A stretch of DNA of 64,000 bases from Volvariella volvacea V23 (GCA_000349905.1 KB722769.1:197046-261045); one strand, 5' to 3'; shown: positions 1-13,088, numbered from the stretch's first letter. Notes: a model not told the origin generated them from the letters alone. Made by a program: numbers and translations.

Positions 1-955
1 CATACAAAATGGCACTTTGACATCGATCGTTTGCTTCGACCGTTCTCCACTTTGAAGGAGAACGCCATACTCGTAGTGGGTCCTCGCCAGTTCCAATCGA
101 CAATGCTAACGGGGTCGAGTCCTTGCGGATCAAAGCCTTCTGATGTTCCTCAATTCTCAAGGTCTCATGAGGCGGTGTACACACCTTTGAAGGTGATCAG
201 CAACCTGTATCCCATCGAGTTAAAGTTGATGTTGATGTCGTTCAGGCCCTAGCAATCAAAATCAACTTGGCCCATCACCGCCGACAGGATTTACTCACAT
301 CATACAACCTACCAAAGGCGTCCAAGCTCCTCCCAAACTTCTCGTCTCCAACACTTACCCTGTGCTAACAGAACAATGTGCACATCTCAAGTGTACGACG
401 CCGTCAACGTTGCTCACATATCCATCCCATCCCGAACGAGGTATGAACGGAATATATTGGTGCACATGCATGCATCGCATCATATATATGTGCAGCAGAA
501 TAACAGGACAAAAGAGCAAATGAGAATATGCATGGTGTATGAATGGATTGCGCGACTTGGACTTGGACAATGTTCGTTGGGGAAAATGACAGGAGAGACA
601 GGATGATAATAACACGTGATGAAACCGAAGAAGACGCGGAAGCAGATGGGGAAGAGTCCCGGAAACGTAGGGAAGGGTACAGATACGATGGTGACATTGC
701 GGAGGCTATGGTATCGGGATGAGGGAGAAGACCAGAGTAGCGAATGAAGAGGGTGGAGAACGTGAAGACAAAGCGCGAGTGTAGCCTAAAGGACAGAGTA
801 ATAAGAAAGGGAATATAAGATACTACGAGTGCGAAAGCAAAAAGGACAGTGGGCCGCTAGATGCGATAAAGAGAGAGAAAGAGGAGTCACAACACACGTG
901 GCCGAGTGGGCGCCTAGACCCTCAAACAGTCCCATACGGGATGGGCGTTCCACTC
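1..955. other. Unassigned left edge
   Basis: No gene can be supported here. A 73-codon plus-strand frame (31-252) and several short overlapping frames on both strands exist, but none has a recognisable domain or flanking splice sites that extend it. The right end (about 600-955) is the 3' flank of the HPC2-like gene, which stops at 956-958 on the minus strand. The first 350 bases could be the tail of a neighbouring gene cut by the window edge; this cannot be decided from the sequence. Confidence 0.4.
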
Positions 956-3900
956 TTATGACGAATCCATGGCCTCCTTCTCCAACTTCTTCTTCATAGC
1001 GCTCACTACAAACACCAAAGGTCAACAACACATCCAACAACACACATCCGCTCATGGACGTACCATCTCTTGATATTTGACCCGACGACATCCATCCATC
1101 TGGGAAAGCAGCGACGATCTACACAAGCAAGCAGAGGTCAGTGTGCCGGCAAGGAGGAGTGAGATGAATGCAAAGCGCCGACCTTTTGATATAGCACCTT
1201 CCGTAGTCCCTGTTCGCTAACTTGCATCACAGACCCTTCCAGCGAGCTGTCAGAACAACAACAAAACGCAATCAACCCCACGAACGAGCGTCAAAACACC
1301 AAAGGAACTGAAGACAAAGAAACCACCCACTTTTTCTCATTCTCCAGCCTACATATCTCATTGCTCAACAACACCAACTGCCACACGATATTCTTCATGC
1401 TCTCCGTCATCCGATACTTCTTCGCCGGCGGATGCTGGTCTCTGTCCACCTTTGACCTGTTCTCTCCCCCTGCCCCTCCCGTGCTCACGCTTTGTCCAGC
1501 GCCCGCTGTGCTGATGCCGTCCCCTCCTGCGGCACCTGGTGCAGTGGACTCGGCCTTCATGACGACGTCACTGCTGCCGCCACCGCCGCCACCGTCGGGG
1601 CCGGGACCTGGCCCGGTAACATCCACGTCCATTTCTTCAGTCGGATGACGTGTGGGAGCCGCTGATGCGGATTCGCCGCCGCCACCGCCAGGACCTGCAG
1701 CGCTGGCGGCTTCCAATTTCGCTTTTTCCTGTCGTTTATCTGTCAGGGTGCACGAGTCCAGTCAGATGAGTGGGTGAACGGATGGATGGAGGGTGTGTGA
1801 AATAAAGGATGATGGAAGACGAAGAGGCGATGCAAAACCAAAATGCGTACCCCACGCTTGCACGCTCTTCTCCCACTCCTCCTCCGCCTTTGCAAACCCC
1901 CTCAACGCCTCCTGCTTCAGCTCCTCCAACAGCTGCTCCTGCTTCTGCATCAATATATTCGTGTGCTCAACAAACACCGTCCGCTTGATCAGTTTCTAGA
2001 AAACCAAAACCAAAACCATCAGCACAAGCCCGAGCTACACCTCGAGGGGAATAGGTAAACAAGGACGAGACTCACGCTCATCGTAAACTTGTTGTACGGA
2101 AACAAACTCGGCATCAGATCAAAAAAGTGGTTATCGTACTCGTCGAGCTTGATCGCCTGAACCGCCACCTGCGCCAACATCGGCTTGAGCGCCGGCGGGA
2201 ACTTGCCGCGTTGCGACCAGTCCTCTGTTCGTTTTTCGTCGTTTTGTTTTTTTTGTCCGCATTAGGTGGTAGCCGGCCGTGTGAGAGTGTTGGAGTTGAT
2301 AGATAGATAGTCGAGCACGATATCCCAACCCGGTCAAATTAGCGATTTTGATGATCAGCGCGCGTAGACAGATAGCCAGAAGCCATCATCGCCGAATTAA
2401 CATCGCGTCACATTCCCGAAACGGCGTCAATGTCGACGTGGCGAGTTTCCGCATTGTTAAAGAGAGGGAAAAGAAAAAAAAAAAAGGGCAAAACACCACC
2501 AATTAAGTTTTCGATTCAAATGCCAGAGGTGACCATGGGGAGAGAAGAACGCACCTTTTGCAATGGCCTGTTTGAGACTCTCGATTGAAGCTTGGAGGTC
2601 TGGGTGGAAGGAGTTCTGGAGTAGCCATACCGCAAAGGGTTCGTGTCAAAACCACACACACAAGAACACAACATGCAAGAACGGAGAGAAAACCACATAG
2701 TCAGAGCCAACCCCAAAGACAAGAAGAGACCACATACGACATCCACAATCTTCCTCTTCTTCCCGCCCTCCACAACGGTGATATACCGCTTCCTCTTCTC
2801 CCCGACCTGCTCCCTCCCCTCTCCCTCCCCGTCTCCGTCCCCTCCTCCAATTCCACCATCACTTCCTCTTCTCTGTCGCCCTCCTATACCGCTCACACCA
2901 CTCACACTCGTCCCACTCGTGCTTATTCTACCAACTACACTCGACACACCATTCACAGCACTAGCACCACCTGTTTTGCCATTCGCTTTAGCAGTGGCGG
3001 TAGTGGCAGCCGATATCGAATGCGAACCCCCCTCGTCAATGACGATCGAAGAGTCCTGCGTCCCTTCCCTCTTCTTTGCGCTTGTCGCTCCATTGGCAGT
3101 CGCCGAGGCGGTCGAGATGCTGTTGACCCCGCCACCGGTTGTCGAGGCGGCTGTTGATGCAGAAGTGCCAGTGGTAGTGTCGTTGTGTAGCAGACTTGGC
3201 GGCGGCTTCTTTTTCGTCTTGCGCGTAGCCGATCTGCAACACCGCCGGATAAAAACAAGGACATGTGAGCCATGTGAACCAGAACCGGTGAGGGGATGGC
3301 GGGAACAGAGTGCGAGAGAAACCTACTTGTCCTTCAACAACGCCACCTCGCCCGAGGAGACATAAAACCCCTGCTGCTTCGTCTGCGCGAACCACGTCCG
3401 CTCGTCGATCGCCAGCTCCGAGTCGTCGATGAACGGGTCGGTGATGTCGTAGTACTCGGACGCGGCGCTCTTCTTCTGCGACGACGACGCGAGTGGCGAG
3501 ACACACAGCAGAAAGACAGACGGACACGGTCAGCACACGAGCCAAGACGCAAGCGCCAGAACGCTCACCTTTTTCTTCTTCTTCGTCTTCTTCCCGTCCT
3601 TCTCCTTGTCCCTATCCGTCTCCTCCTCCCCCTCCCCCTCGCTCTCGCTACTATCCCTCTTCACCGGCGTCGGCGTCGGCGGCCGCTGCCCCGTCGCCTT
3701 GGCCAGCGCAGTCACGTCCACCTCGTAGTTGTCCGGCCCGCCGAGCGTGATCTCGAGCCGTATCGTCGTCAGCTGCGGCTGGGACGGCTGGGGCGGCGGC
3801 GGAGTGGGCGTCGGCGAGCGGGCCTTGGCTTTGGCGCGGGCCTTGGGTGCGGTGGAGGCGCCAGCAGCGCCGACGGCGGAGACGGGTTTGCTGGATGTCC

Positions 3901-4327
3901 CGGTGCCACTCGTGCCGTGTGCGCCTGACACGGGCTTGGTGGACGACTTGGTCGCCGGTGGTGGTGCGCTTGCGGAACTCGACTGCGGCGTTGTCGTTGC
4001 CGGAGCGAGGTGGTGTGTTGTGGCAGTGGAGGCAGAATGAGCATGCGGCTGATGATGGCCGAGATGGGACGGGGAGGTGTGAGCCTCGTTGTTTGTGTTG
4101 AGCAACACTGGAATGGCGATTGATCTGCTACCGCCATGTTCGTGGTTACCACTGCCGTTATTGTTGTTGTCCTGTTGTGCTTGGTGTTGTCGCTGTGCGT
4201 GGTGATGAGCAGCCGAGACGGAGGCGGAGGGGCCGTCGCCGTCGTCGGCGTTGATGAGGTTGAGCAGAGATGTCCTCCGATTGGAGTTGTTTGCGATTGA
4301 CGGCGGAGGCGAGAGCGTATCAGTCAT
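956..4327 (-). CDS. HPC2/ubinuclein-like subunit of the HIR histone H3-H4 chaperone complex
   Basis: The multi-exon gene starts at ATG 4325-4327 and ends at TAA 956-958. Exon 1 (4327-3569) gives 253 residues of low-complexity Ser/Thr/Pro/His/Gln-rich sequence ending in a poly-Lys run. The next exon (about 3330-3480) carries the Hpc2-related HUN motif, YDITDPFIDDSEL followed by GFYVSSGEVALL, at about residues 258-300. A basic and acidic disordered linker follows. Exons at about 2640-1860 encode a ubinuclein middle-domain helical segment (SFHPDLQASIESLKQAIAK, then FPPALKPMLAQVAVQAIKLDE). The C-terminal exons (about 1720-956) are joined by introns with clean GT..AG ends and finish in KKKLEKEAMDSS. 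HUN-containing HIR subunits in yeast and metazoa bind the HIRA core and deposit H3-H4 independently of replication in the nucleus. The motif order HUN then helical middle domain matches ubinucleins. The exact position of middle introns is less certain than start and stop. Confidence 0.85.
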
Positions 4328-5263
4328 CCTCTCTTCTCAGCCGCTTCTGGGGGGGAGGAGAAACGGGCAAAAAAGTGTGCGGGGGTGGTTGATAAGGGTG
4401 ATGACGACGCCGACGTGTGACGGCGACGAGGAGGGTGGCGTCGGTGATGGCGATGCCAACGAGGCGCAAACAGAGGGCGAGGCGGGGTCGAGCAGCAGCG
4501 GGGCAAACAAAGGTCGGGCGGGGGTGGATTGGGAGGAGGATGGAAAGCCGGGTTGTTCCATCTCTGAATCATCTCTTTTTCAAAATTCCGCGTCCCAGTC
4601 CTGCCTGAATTCTCCAATTCTCCTCTCCCTATTTTTCGCTGTTTTCTCGCCTTTTTCTCGATTTCTCATTGGCTCGGCATTTCCCATCTTCCAGCACTGC
4701 TCTCCTCTCCGCATCCTCGCAGTCCAGCACTGCACACAGAATCGGGAATCCCGTCCGCCGCCGCATCCCCGGCCACATCCTGTTCCAATTCCAGAACTAG
4801 TCCCTCTCCAGACTCGTTCCGGAACAAATCGCGCTATCATGCGTATGCAGATGATTCACGGTGAGAAAAAGGTCCACGGCGTCGCAAATGTGTGCATCGC
4901 GTCCTCCGAGTCACCGCAACAAGTCAGGAGGGCGTCCAAACACGCGAGACGCCCACAACACAAACACGGGGCGTTCCTGACAACGCGGCGAAGCTCCGCG
5001 TAGCACCAGCTTGGTTACTATTCGACTCCGCTCGGCGCTGCTTTGCGTCGCGAGGGCAGAAGCGCACCGTCAGAGCGCGCGTGCTGCATCTAGTATTACC
5101 CCGCGTGCGCAGCTCTCATCCTGCACTACATGATCGTCTGTGCACGTCACTCTGAGCATTCAACACGCCCATGACTTCACATGAGCCACATTAATTCCTA
5201 CTGCCCAAATCCAAACCCGATTCATTCTACACTTTACAGCGCTTTCTTTACATCCACACGACG
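4328..5263. other. Intergenic: HPC2-like promoter and DIS3 3' flank
   Basis: This 936-base stretch lies between the stop of the DIS3 gene (5264) and the start of the HPC2-like gene (4327), both on the minus strand. The part next to 4327 should hold the 5' UTR and promoter of the HPC2-like gene. It is GC-rich near the gene, with a short poly-G/C-rich block around 4350-4520. The plus-strand open frames crossing it (for example 4251-5003) have no recognisable domain and are treated as chance frames. No TATA-like element or repeat stands out. Confidence 0.5.
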
Positions 5264-8200
5264 CTACATCCCCCTCGAATCAAACGGCCACGCCAACACC
5301 ATCTTGACCTTGCCCCTCTGCGTGTTCTTGTCCTTCTCCACCTCCACAAACGCCTCCACCTTGTCAAACACCGCAATCGGCACCGTCCTCCCTCCACCAC
5401 CGCCCTTCTCCCCTTCCTCCGGCAACGTCACCACCACCTTGTGGTTCTCCGCATCGTACTCGATGGGCTTCTTGAACATCACCATCCCCTCAATTCCGAG
5501 CCTAAGCACAACCGCCCGTCAGTCACAACGAACCAGCAAAACCAAAAAAACGAGCACATACTTGGACACATAGACGTTGATCCCATTCCTAAACACCCTC
5601 AACACATACCCCTCCTCTCTAATCACCGGCTCTTCCTCCTCCTTCCCCTTTCCCTTTCCTCCAATCTTCCCCGGCCTCACATCAACATCCATCCCCTCTC
5701 CCCTCCTCACATCCCGAATCCTCTCCATCCGCGCCTTCAACGCCAGCCCGACATAAAACTCCACGCTCGCCCTTCCCGCCATCTGCGCCAGCCTATGCCG
5801 CTTATTCACAACCTCCAGCACCCGCTCCACGTACGCCTTCGAGTGCAGCGTCGGGTGGAGAGACGTATATCCTATCGCCGCCGACAGCTGTCTGTGAACC
5901 AGAACATCTGTGCACATGCGTGAAAAAGAGAAAGTGAAAGAAAGAGCAATTAATCGAGTGACATGTGAAGGGAGAAGAGACGAAAGAGATCGCACCGGCA
6001 TAGCGTCGGATCGGACTCGTGAAATGCGTGTAAATGGGACTCGCGAGCCCATAGTGCCCAAACGTCTCCCGGCCCACGCTCCCCGAGCAAAAGTACTCGG
6101 CCGAGAGCATGCACCGCGTCGCCATGATCCTGATCAGCGTGTTGAACTGCGGTTCGCCCGCGCGCTGGTTGGGTGCGTCGGTCAGTCCGATGAGCCAATA
6201 AAAGGCGGAAGAGGTGCACACACCTGGCATAGATCCAGAGAACTAGCCAGCGCCTTTGAGCTGCTCACATCCAAACTGAACCCCTGCCTCTTTAATAAAT
6301 CCTTCAACTTGTCAAAGTTCGTCGGCGGAGGGGGTAGATGCCGTCTACCAACACCAAAAAGAGGCGATAAAAGAAAAAAATCTCGTCAATCCACCGAAAA
6401 GACGAGCATGCAGGAAAGGCACCTCAGGACAGCAGTCTGGGGAAACACCTCCCAGATCTTCTTCGCCACGCTGACATTCGCTAAAAGCATAAACTCCTCC
6501 ACGAGGCTGTTTGTCTCCCTCATCTCTTTCTGTTCTACATCCACCTATATATGAATCACAGAGTAGACAGCGTGTCGACAAGTCAGTGCCCCGAAAGTCG
6601 ACATTAGGGATAGAAACGCTATAGAAAAGAGATTGAAAGAACATAACAAGGACGACCCACTAACCGGCAACGGATCCGAACTCTCGGCACTCTCCAGATG
6701 AATCTTCACCTCTGGCGAGGCAAGATTAAGCGCCCCAGCCGCCATCCGCTGAGCCTTTAGCTTGATCGCCAGATGATTCAGCAGCCGGATCGATTTCGTC
6801 AACTCGTCTTGTTGCGACCTAGCGACGACATTCAGCAAGCGCAAGGCAAAGAAGAAGAGGGACAGAGAAAAGAAAAAAGGGACATACGGATCGTCCTTCC
6901 TCAGCTGCGCCTCTTCGTACGTAAACGCCGCTTTGGAGGCAATGACCGACTTGGTGAACCGTACGTTCTTGATCTTGGCCTCTTTTGTCATTTCCTATCG
7001 GCACGCAGCAGCGAGTCAGAACCCAGCATGAGTAAAGGAGGAGCATCGTACCCAGATGACGGAGAAAGCCAGCCTCTCCACGTACGGCCTCAGCGAACAC
7101 AGGTTCGTACCCAACAGCGCGGGCAACATGTCTATCCGCTTGTCGACGAGATAGACCGTTGTCCCTCTCGCCGCTGCTTCGTTGTCCATCGGGTTGTCGG
7201 GCAGGACAAAGTGCGATACGTCCGCGATATCTGACGAGCACAGATACACGCTTACAACGAGAACGAGGCAAAGGTAAACGAAGCACACTCACGAACGCCA
7301 GCCTCGATATTCCCATTCGGCAACATCCTCGCATGCAACGCATCATCAATATCCTGACAGCCTAAACCACCAAATCATCAACCAACCACCCCAAAAAAAC
7401 CCAGCGCCCGACAACTCGACCACTCACCCGGCGGATCAATACTACAGATATTCAACTCCCTCAAATCCTCTCTCCCCTTCCACACGCCCTCTCCCTCCAC
7501 CTTGGGGGGGACAACCCACCCCTCCCCCTCGCTCGGCAAACAGTCCAAGATCGCCTTCCCAAACGGCCTATACGGCACCTCAAACTCCAGCAACAAGCTC
7601 TCCTGCTCCGCCTCCTTGCTCTCCACCTTGCCCAGCGCCCTGATAAAGTGCCCCTCTGGGTACCGCGAGTTGATGTCCCACCTGTCGATGGTGATGAGCA
7701 CCTTTTGTCCGATCAGCGTCGGGGCTTGGCGCGTCCGCAGCCGGATGCGGGGGAGGAGGCGGGAGATGGGGGAGGCGAAGATGGTTTGCAGGGAGAGGGA
7801 GGCCGGGTTGGTGGACGTCAGGGATGTGCTGTCGATGTGGCAGACGTAACTAGACAGGAGGGGCTCGCGGTCAGGAATGGCGCTGGGGATGGGGAACGGG
7901 TACATACGCTCTCCAGTTTCGCTTGATGATCCCTACTATCCTCCCGGTTGGCTGTTTTTCCTTTGGAGCTTGGCTTGCAGCTTCTTTGCGCACGGCTTTG
8001 GATTCTTTGGCGTGGACCTCGTCATCGGATTCCTCGCCCGAGTCTTCGGCGTCGTCGTTTTTCAGCGTGGCTGACGGTACCCGCGTTCAGTATACCTTGG
8101 TGCATTCACAATGGTACCACTCACTATCTTGATCTACAACCTCGTCCGCCGGAGCCCTCCACTCCTTTTCATCAAACACTTCGACAACGACTACATCTCC

Positions 8201-9653
8201 GTGGACCGACCGGTTCATGTTTTCACGGCCAACCAGTAGAATTGGCTGGTTATATGCTGGAACCGAAACCGTGCCCTAGAAACTCGATTCAGATCAGGTA
8301 GATTTATGAAATGGACAATTCGTACCTCGAGATAATTGAAAGCACTAGCATTGAAATGGCCTTGATGCAGCTGGCCAGCTTTGATTCCGGCCAAAAGGGT
8401 GGCGGTGGGCAGGTACTAAAACGAACCCATGAGCCCTCCGATCCGCACCAGCCTGCGGTACCTACCTCGGAGTAAATGGCCTGCCTCCCAGCTGCTGCCC
8501 TCGTCGGCTCAATACTATCCTCGCCCGTCGCAGCCAACAAATCCAACAAATGCGCAGCGTTAACGATATGTTCGACATACGTTCGAACTATGCAGGCATC
8601 AGCATCGATTGTCATTCCTCCTCGCGAGGCTATGTAAGCGCACCGGATATACAACTGAGCCCCGACTGTTCAGCTTTTCGTCTGTTCGCGGCATCTTCTG
8701 TCATGAGAACGACGGTGGGTAGCGTTGGTGCAGGTTGACCGCGTATCGTTGGGCGGGTGACTTGGATGTGGGAGTTGTACCATTCTGTAGCCTTTCGAAT
8801 ACCTATAGTAAAGTATAAGCAGGGGGTTCAGAGTACTGCGCCGACATAGTCCCCACCTCTGTCGTTGCGATCGTTCGGTGTCTCCCCTTCCTCTCGGACA
8901 ATGGCCGTTTCCCTAGACACATATGATAAGCACTGCCCTGCGCGAATCCAAACGCAGGGGAGACCACTCACGATCTAAACTCGTTATAAAATACCCATAC
9001 CCTCTTTCCATCCATCTTGAGCAAGGCTTTGAGCCGATTGTAGAGAGGTAACGATCGATGTCGGACTTCTTCCATCACGGTTTGGAGTAGAATTATAGGT
9101 GGATTGAACGACTCTGCTTCGATGAGGTCCATCTATTAGTTCATTAGCACTCACAATAAGCGAAAAATTGGGTATCATCGAAAGTGGATGGACGGTTCGA
9201 GTTACATGTGTCGGCGGGCGTCGGAGCATGGAGAAGGGAACGATAACGCAAATTGAAGGCAATTCAGACGAAAGAGACGAGAATACGTACTTGAGACAAG
9301 AAGACATTCGTATCCGGCAACAAAAAGTGACCGCTTGGAAAAAGTGGATGTTCTGCTCCTTGAACAGGCAATCCGCCTTCGCCAACATCAGGGCATCCAA
9401 TGCAGTCCCCAATACCGCACCCTACATCATCTCTCAAGTACCGCTCGCGAAGAACTGAGCATCCAGACCGCGTTTCGGGGGGCAAATGACGAAAAGTGCA
9501 TGCACCAAAAGATTGAGCGCCTAGTCCGGTGGTAGATTACGAAACGATATGCGCACCCTTGATGACTTTTCCACGAGCAGTTTTTTTGAAGAACTTGCGC
9601 TGGGTGATGACTGCTTCTGTTCTTGGTCTCTTTTTGATGGTTATCTCGACCAT
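5264..9653 (-). CDS. DIS3: Exosome catalytic subunit DIS3/RRP44 (PIN endonuclease plus RNB 3'-5' exoribonuclease)
   Basis: Start is ATG 9651-9653 ([20 protein letters not shown]); stop is TAG 5264-5266. Exon 1 ends at 9557 and is joined to the family-typical [21 protein letters not shown], a CR3-like Cys motif. The PIN domain follows with LLPDTN, EEVRHRS and NDRNDR, supplying the acidic residues of the endonuclease site. Cold-shock regions lie around 8.7-7.5 kb ([20 protein letters not shown], then [16 protein letters not shown]). The RNB domain contains [17 protein letters not shown], where the catalytic aspartates are split by an intron at about 7350-7430, then [24 protein letters not shown] and [21 protein letters not shown]-terminal S1-like segment ends in [12 protein letters not shown]3 degrades and processes RNA as the active subunit of the nuclear and cytoplasmic exosome. 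All catalytic motifs of both nucleases are present, so the gene looks fully functional. An in-frame upstream ATG exists (9857), but the 9653 start fits the family's short N-terminus better. Confidence 0.95.
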
Positions 9654-11061
9654 GGTCGTCGGCGCAGGAGCAAAGCGATGAGCAAGCAGACTCGACGGCC
9701 CATGATGCGAGCGGATTGTTTGTCCCTGAGTGCAGCGTCCAGATGGGGCATCCCTCCGGCAAGATCCGTGCTCAACGCCGCCTCCAACATGTTGAAGGTA
9801 AGAGAGCAGCAATTTTGGCGCAGATGAGGCCAGGAACTGGGTGTACGCCCTCCACAACCCGAATCATCCCTCATAGAAGGATTTTTTCTCTCGACCAATG
9901 ATTACACACCGCATGCCGTGGGCGTGGTCTCGCTCAAAGTACCAGCTTCTCGAGTTGGTCATTTATGATGAACGAGTCGACTACCAGGGCTTTATTCTCA
10001 GAGTTCTCCGTCAATCACAGTCCAACACCCCAAGTACCCTGAATTCTCAAGTGCCAAATCAGAATAAAGCTCAGCAGTTGGCGGATCTCATCCCAAGTTT
10101 TGTACATATTTGGTTTAGACGGAGGAGAAATCAGAACTCGTGTCTAGCGCCCTACACCCTTTATTTCTGGGCTCTTACACTGTTGGTGCATAAAGAAACG
10201 ATAGGTACGCCTATATTTCTACTACACGAGTGAGAAGACTATTGGGTGCGGACCAAGTTGTTTGTCAACCATACTGCCCTCTCCAAAGCAAATACGGCTG
10301 ACAGCTGTTTGCCAAGTTTAGAGATTCAAATCCCTCAAATCCATCTTTTTTGACAGAATGATCTACAGAACGACGAACATAAAATCTCGCGCCAGTCTCT
10401 AATCTTGACTTCCATCCCTCACCATCCTCTTCCTGTTTGATTTTCGTAATGGATAAGATGAAGTTTGTAGATTCTGTGCTACTGGTATGAGACATATTGA
10501 CGCCAATGTATAGGAAGGACACAATTGGCTTTTGCATCACTGACGGCGTTCAGTGGACGCCTGGTGTGCTTCACCAGGATGACAGACGCTATTACTATCG
10601 ACACATTGCTGCGCCTTTGAGGACGCAAATTGACAAAGCTGTTAGTGAAACCCTCGTGCGCATTGTGGCTATTTTACTGTTCATGGTAGGTTGACGTATT
10701 GCATCTGTTGAACGGAGCCATTTCGACTTACAGTTCACTAGCTAAACCCCATAAATGACCTGGATAGCTTATTTTGTGTTGAACGTATTTGATGTGTCAC
10801 ACACTGCATCATCTAGTCGACCAACGCTGTCCTTACGCTCCTCCATCAGTTGCAATTGATTATCCTGAATGTGCAAAATGAATATAATAACTTTATTTAG
10901 CTAGGTGTTTAATCGGATATAGTTATGCGCATGCGACTAAAATCATGCCATCAATGTAAACAATGAAGCATGTTAAACGGCCTGAAACCGATGGAGTGCC
11001 ACGCACGCGGCGTAAACAAAAACAACAGCAGAGTCTCCATGCATCCAACCATACCCTTCCG
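9654..11061. other. Intergenic region with weak coding-like frames
   Basis: The bases just above 9653 are the upstream region of DIS3. No recognisable gene was found up to the end of the broken F-box gene at 11062. A plus-strand frame at 10497-10694 (65 codons, with a stretch reading DDRRYYYRHIAAPLRTQIDK) and a minus-strand frame at 10265-10540 look somewhat protein-like but have no neighbours that splice to them and no known motif. They may be remnants. The segment 10720-10960 is AT-rich and featureless. Confidence 0.4.
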
Positions 11062-12500
11062 TCAAGCCAGTGGCGTCTCACTGATAATAAGCTCCTTTAC
11101 TTTCCTCCTCAGTTCATACCTATTGGCAACAACCTTCAACTGCGGACAAAAGCCTGGGGGAGAGACAATGCGAAGACTTTGAATGGGGGATGGCACAGCC
11201 AATCCTGCAGAGTGGGATGATTGATGCATCAAACTCCTTTCCGTGACCATCTCAAAAATGGCTTCGACGTGTGTTAATGGCCTATCTTTCTGGCTTCTCG
11301 TTATATCAACCTCCAGATATCGCAAATTTGGGGCAATCTTTCCTTCTGCTAAACCCCGCAATAGGTCATGAGAAGCGGATGCCACGTTTCGGCCTGATGG
11401 GATGGAGATGCTTAAGCACTCGAGGGATGATACTTGATGCAGAGAAAGAATCTTCTTGAGTGTGTTCCAGGGGTCGAGGAACACAAGTGGGGGTGGGCAC
11501 TCTAGGGAGAAGGCCGTAATGTGACAGGACGAGCGCTGAAATAAGCTTTGAATGGCATCAAATTGACAGGTTTCGTTGATGGTACAAGCAACCAATTTTG
11601 GAGTCACAATGCAGTCCAAAAAATTGACAAGTGACGATTTTGGCGAATCAAGGTCATCCCGTCGGAGAGTAAGCGACCTCAGGCGAGATAGGGAAAATCG
11701 TGTGGTGGAATGAGGGTTTCCACCTTGTATTGCCCAACCATAGGACACATTCATAACGAGCGTCAGCAAAGTGTCCTTGCAAAGTTGTATGAGATTGAGA
11801 GCATGCAATTCACGTCCTGTAATCTCGAGGCGTGTAAGTTGTGTCCAAGGAACCACAATTGGATACGCGCTCTCTGGAGTTGCCTTTCGCAAACCCCATT
11901 TTACTCACCGCAAGCTCGGATATGGTGCTTGGTCGGTTCTGTTCAATAGTCGCACTGGAATACAAGTGGGGTCGAACCTCGTTCCTCCAGGCCGTCCTTC
12001 AGCAGCTAGCCAAAGCAGGCTCATGGACTCGAGGAGTGGGAACATGATGTTTCGGGAGAAAAAGACCCCTTTGGCAACAATAGTGGACGTCGTCAAGTCC
12101 AATCCGACGAAACGTGGTGCGTATGGGATTAGAATGTCGTAAAACGGGTGCAAGCCTGGTCCAGTGTATTTCCGGGGTACTGCCTTTGGGGGCCAGGGAT
12201 GAGTTGTCACGATGATAATGTCGCGGCAGGTGAACGTTAAAGGAAGTGCCTGAGCGCGACTAATCCAGGTCTCGAAGGGCACCTTATGACGATATGCAAC
12301 TCCAGAAGGTGTCATTCGGAACCTTGTCCATATCATAGGGCAGCTCTCGTGAAGGAGTTGCTTCCACCTGCGGAGACTTGGGGAAGGAGGATCCTGGGAT
12401 CTGTGGTCATAGGTGGCACCAGCCAATCTTGTGTTGCACAGTATGGAAATATGTTAAGTAGAATGTCATTTGGGAGATCTTCAGACCTACGAGATGTGTC
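11062..12500 (-). pseudogene. Broken F-box/LRR-like gene (frameshift plus in-frame stop)
   Basis: The minus strand encodes a protein clearly paralogous to the intact F-box gene at 28886-30474. It begins with an F-box-like stretch SEDLPNDILLNIFPYC (about 12490-12440). A one-base deletion near 12382 shifts the frame: the intact copy reads LPQVSRRWRQLLHD, while here LPQV and RRWKQLLHE lie in different frames. A second lesion is an in-frame TGA at about 11910, between PYPSLR and VKWGLRK. The intact copy reads straight through this position. Splicing around the stop was tested: the GTGAGT at the stop with the acceptor near 11822 gives another immediate stop. The C-terminal part (to the stop at 11062-11064) retains the repeat-like region up to ELIISETPLA. 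F-box proteins act as substrate adaptors of SCF ubiquitin ligases, but this copy should not make a full product. A sequencing error could explain one lesion, less likely both. Confidence 0.8.
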
Positions 12501-13088
12501 AGAGGGTAGGATAGTTAGGTCTTATGTTAGTCGACGCTCACCGGTGTTGCGCTCATCCCTCCAACGCTTGGCGTGAACGTTGGTGCAGCAGTATCTGATT
12601 GTTTGTCTCTGTGTAACTCCCGAAGCTGCGTCATCTCATCCCTGCATTACTGATGGTCCTGGTCACTACAGGCTGCCTGGGCGACTGAAAGACGCACTGC
12701 ACAGTTAGATCCCGAAAATGATATCACGAAGCTTGTCAGGCTGGCGAATCTAAGGAACGCTACAGGACGTCTTGCCACCTCTTTATTCGTCTAGGAGAAC
12801 ACTCGCATCTCGAGATTTAGTATATTTTTGAAATATCTTGTAGTTTGCAGAGGGATTGTGATGACCATCCGAGTAATCATCAAGACTTGGGCCTATATTT
12901 TCACTACGCCTACTCATTCAATCTAAAGAGCTATATCTTCGGCTCTACAATTTCAACCAATCTTCTCCGAACTCCAGGATTGGTCAAGTACTTATCCTTA
13001 ATTCACTCAACCACGTTAAGCCGATTGCAAGGCACTGTGGCCAACGCAGTTTGCCTCCATTTCATTTATACAACCAAGATTCGCGACT
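12501..13088. other. Intergenic, no gene seen
   Basis: The stretch covers the upstream side of the broken F-box gene and the 3' flank of the O-methyltransferase gene. A 91-codon plus-strand frame (12845-13120) overlaps the terminal coding exon of the methyltransferase on the other strand. It has no domain and is probably chance. A short leader exon for the F-box gene, present in the intact paralogue, could not be identified here in a compatible phase. Confidence 0.45.

Noticed and set aside
31..252. 73-codon plus-strand frame at the left edge as a gene end
   Set aside because: No domain, no splice partner and no clear 3' signals; cannot be supported within this window.
2643..3928. Long plus-strand open frames (240 and 210 codons) opposite the HPC2-like gene
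   Set aside because: They mirror the GC-rich, low-complexity exons of the minus-strand gene, have strings of Pro/Arg/Leu typical of antisense frames and no domain.
11820..11912. Intron over the in-frame stop of the broken F-box gene
   Set aside because: The GTGAGT donor with the TTACAG acceptor gives a new stop (ACG-TGA) immediately after the junction and removes conserved sequence.
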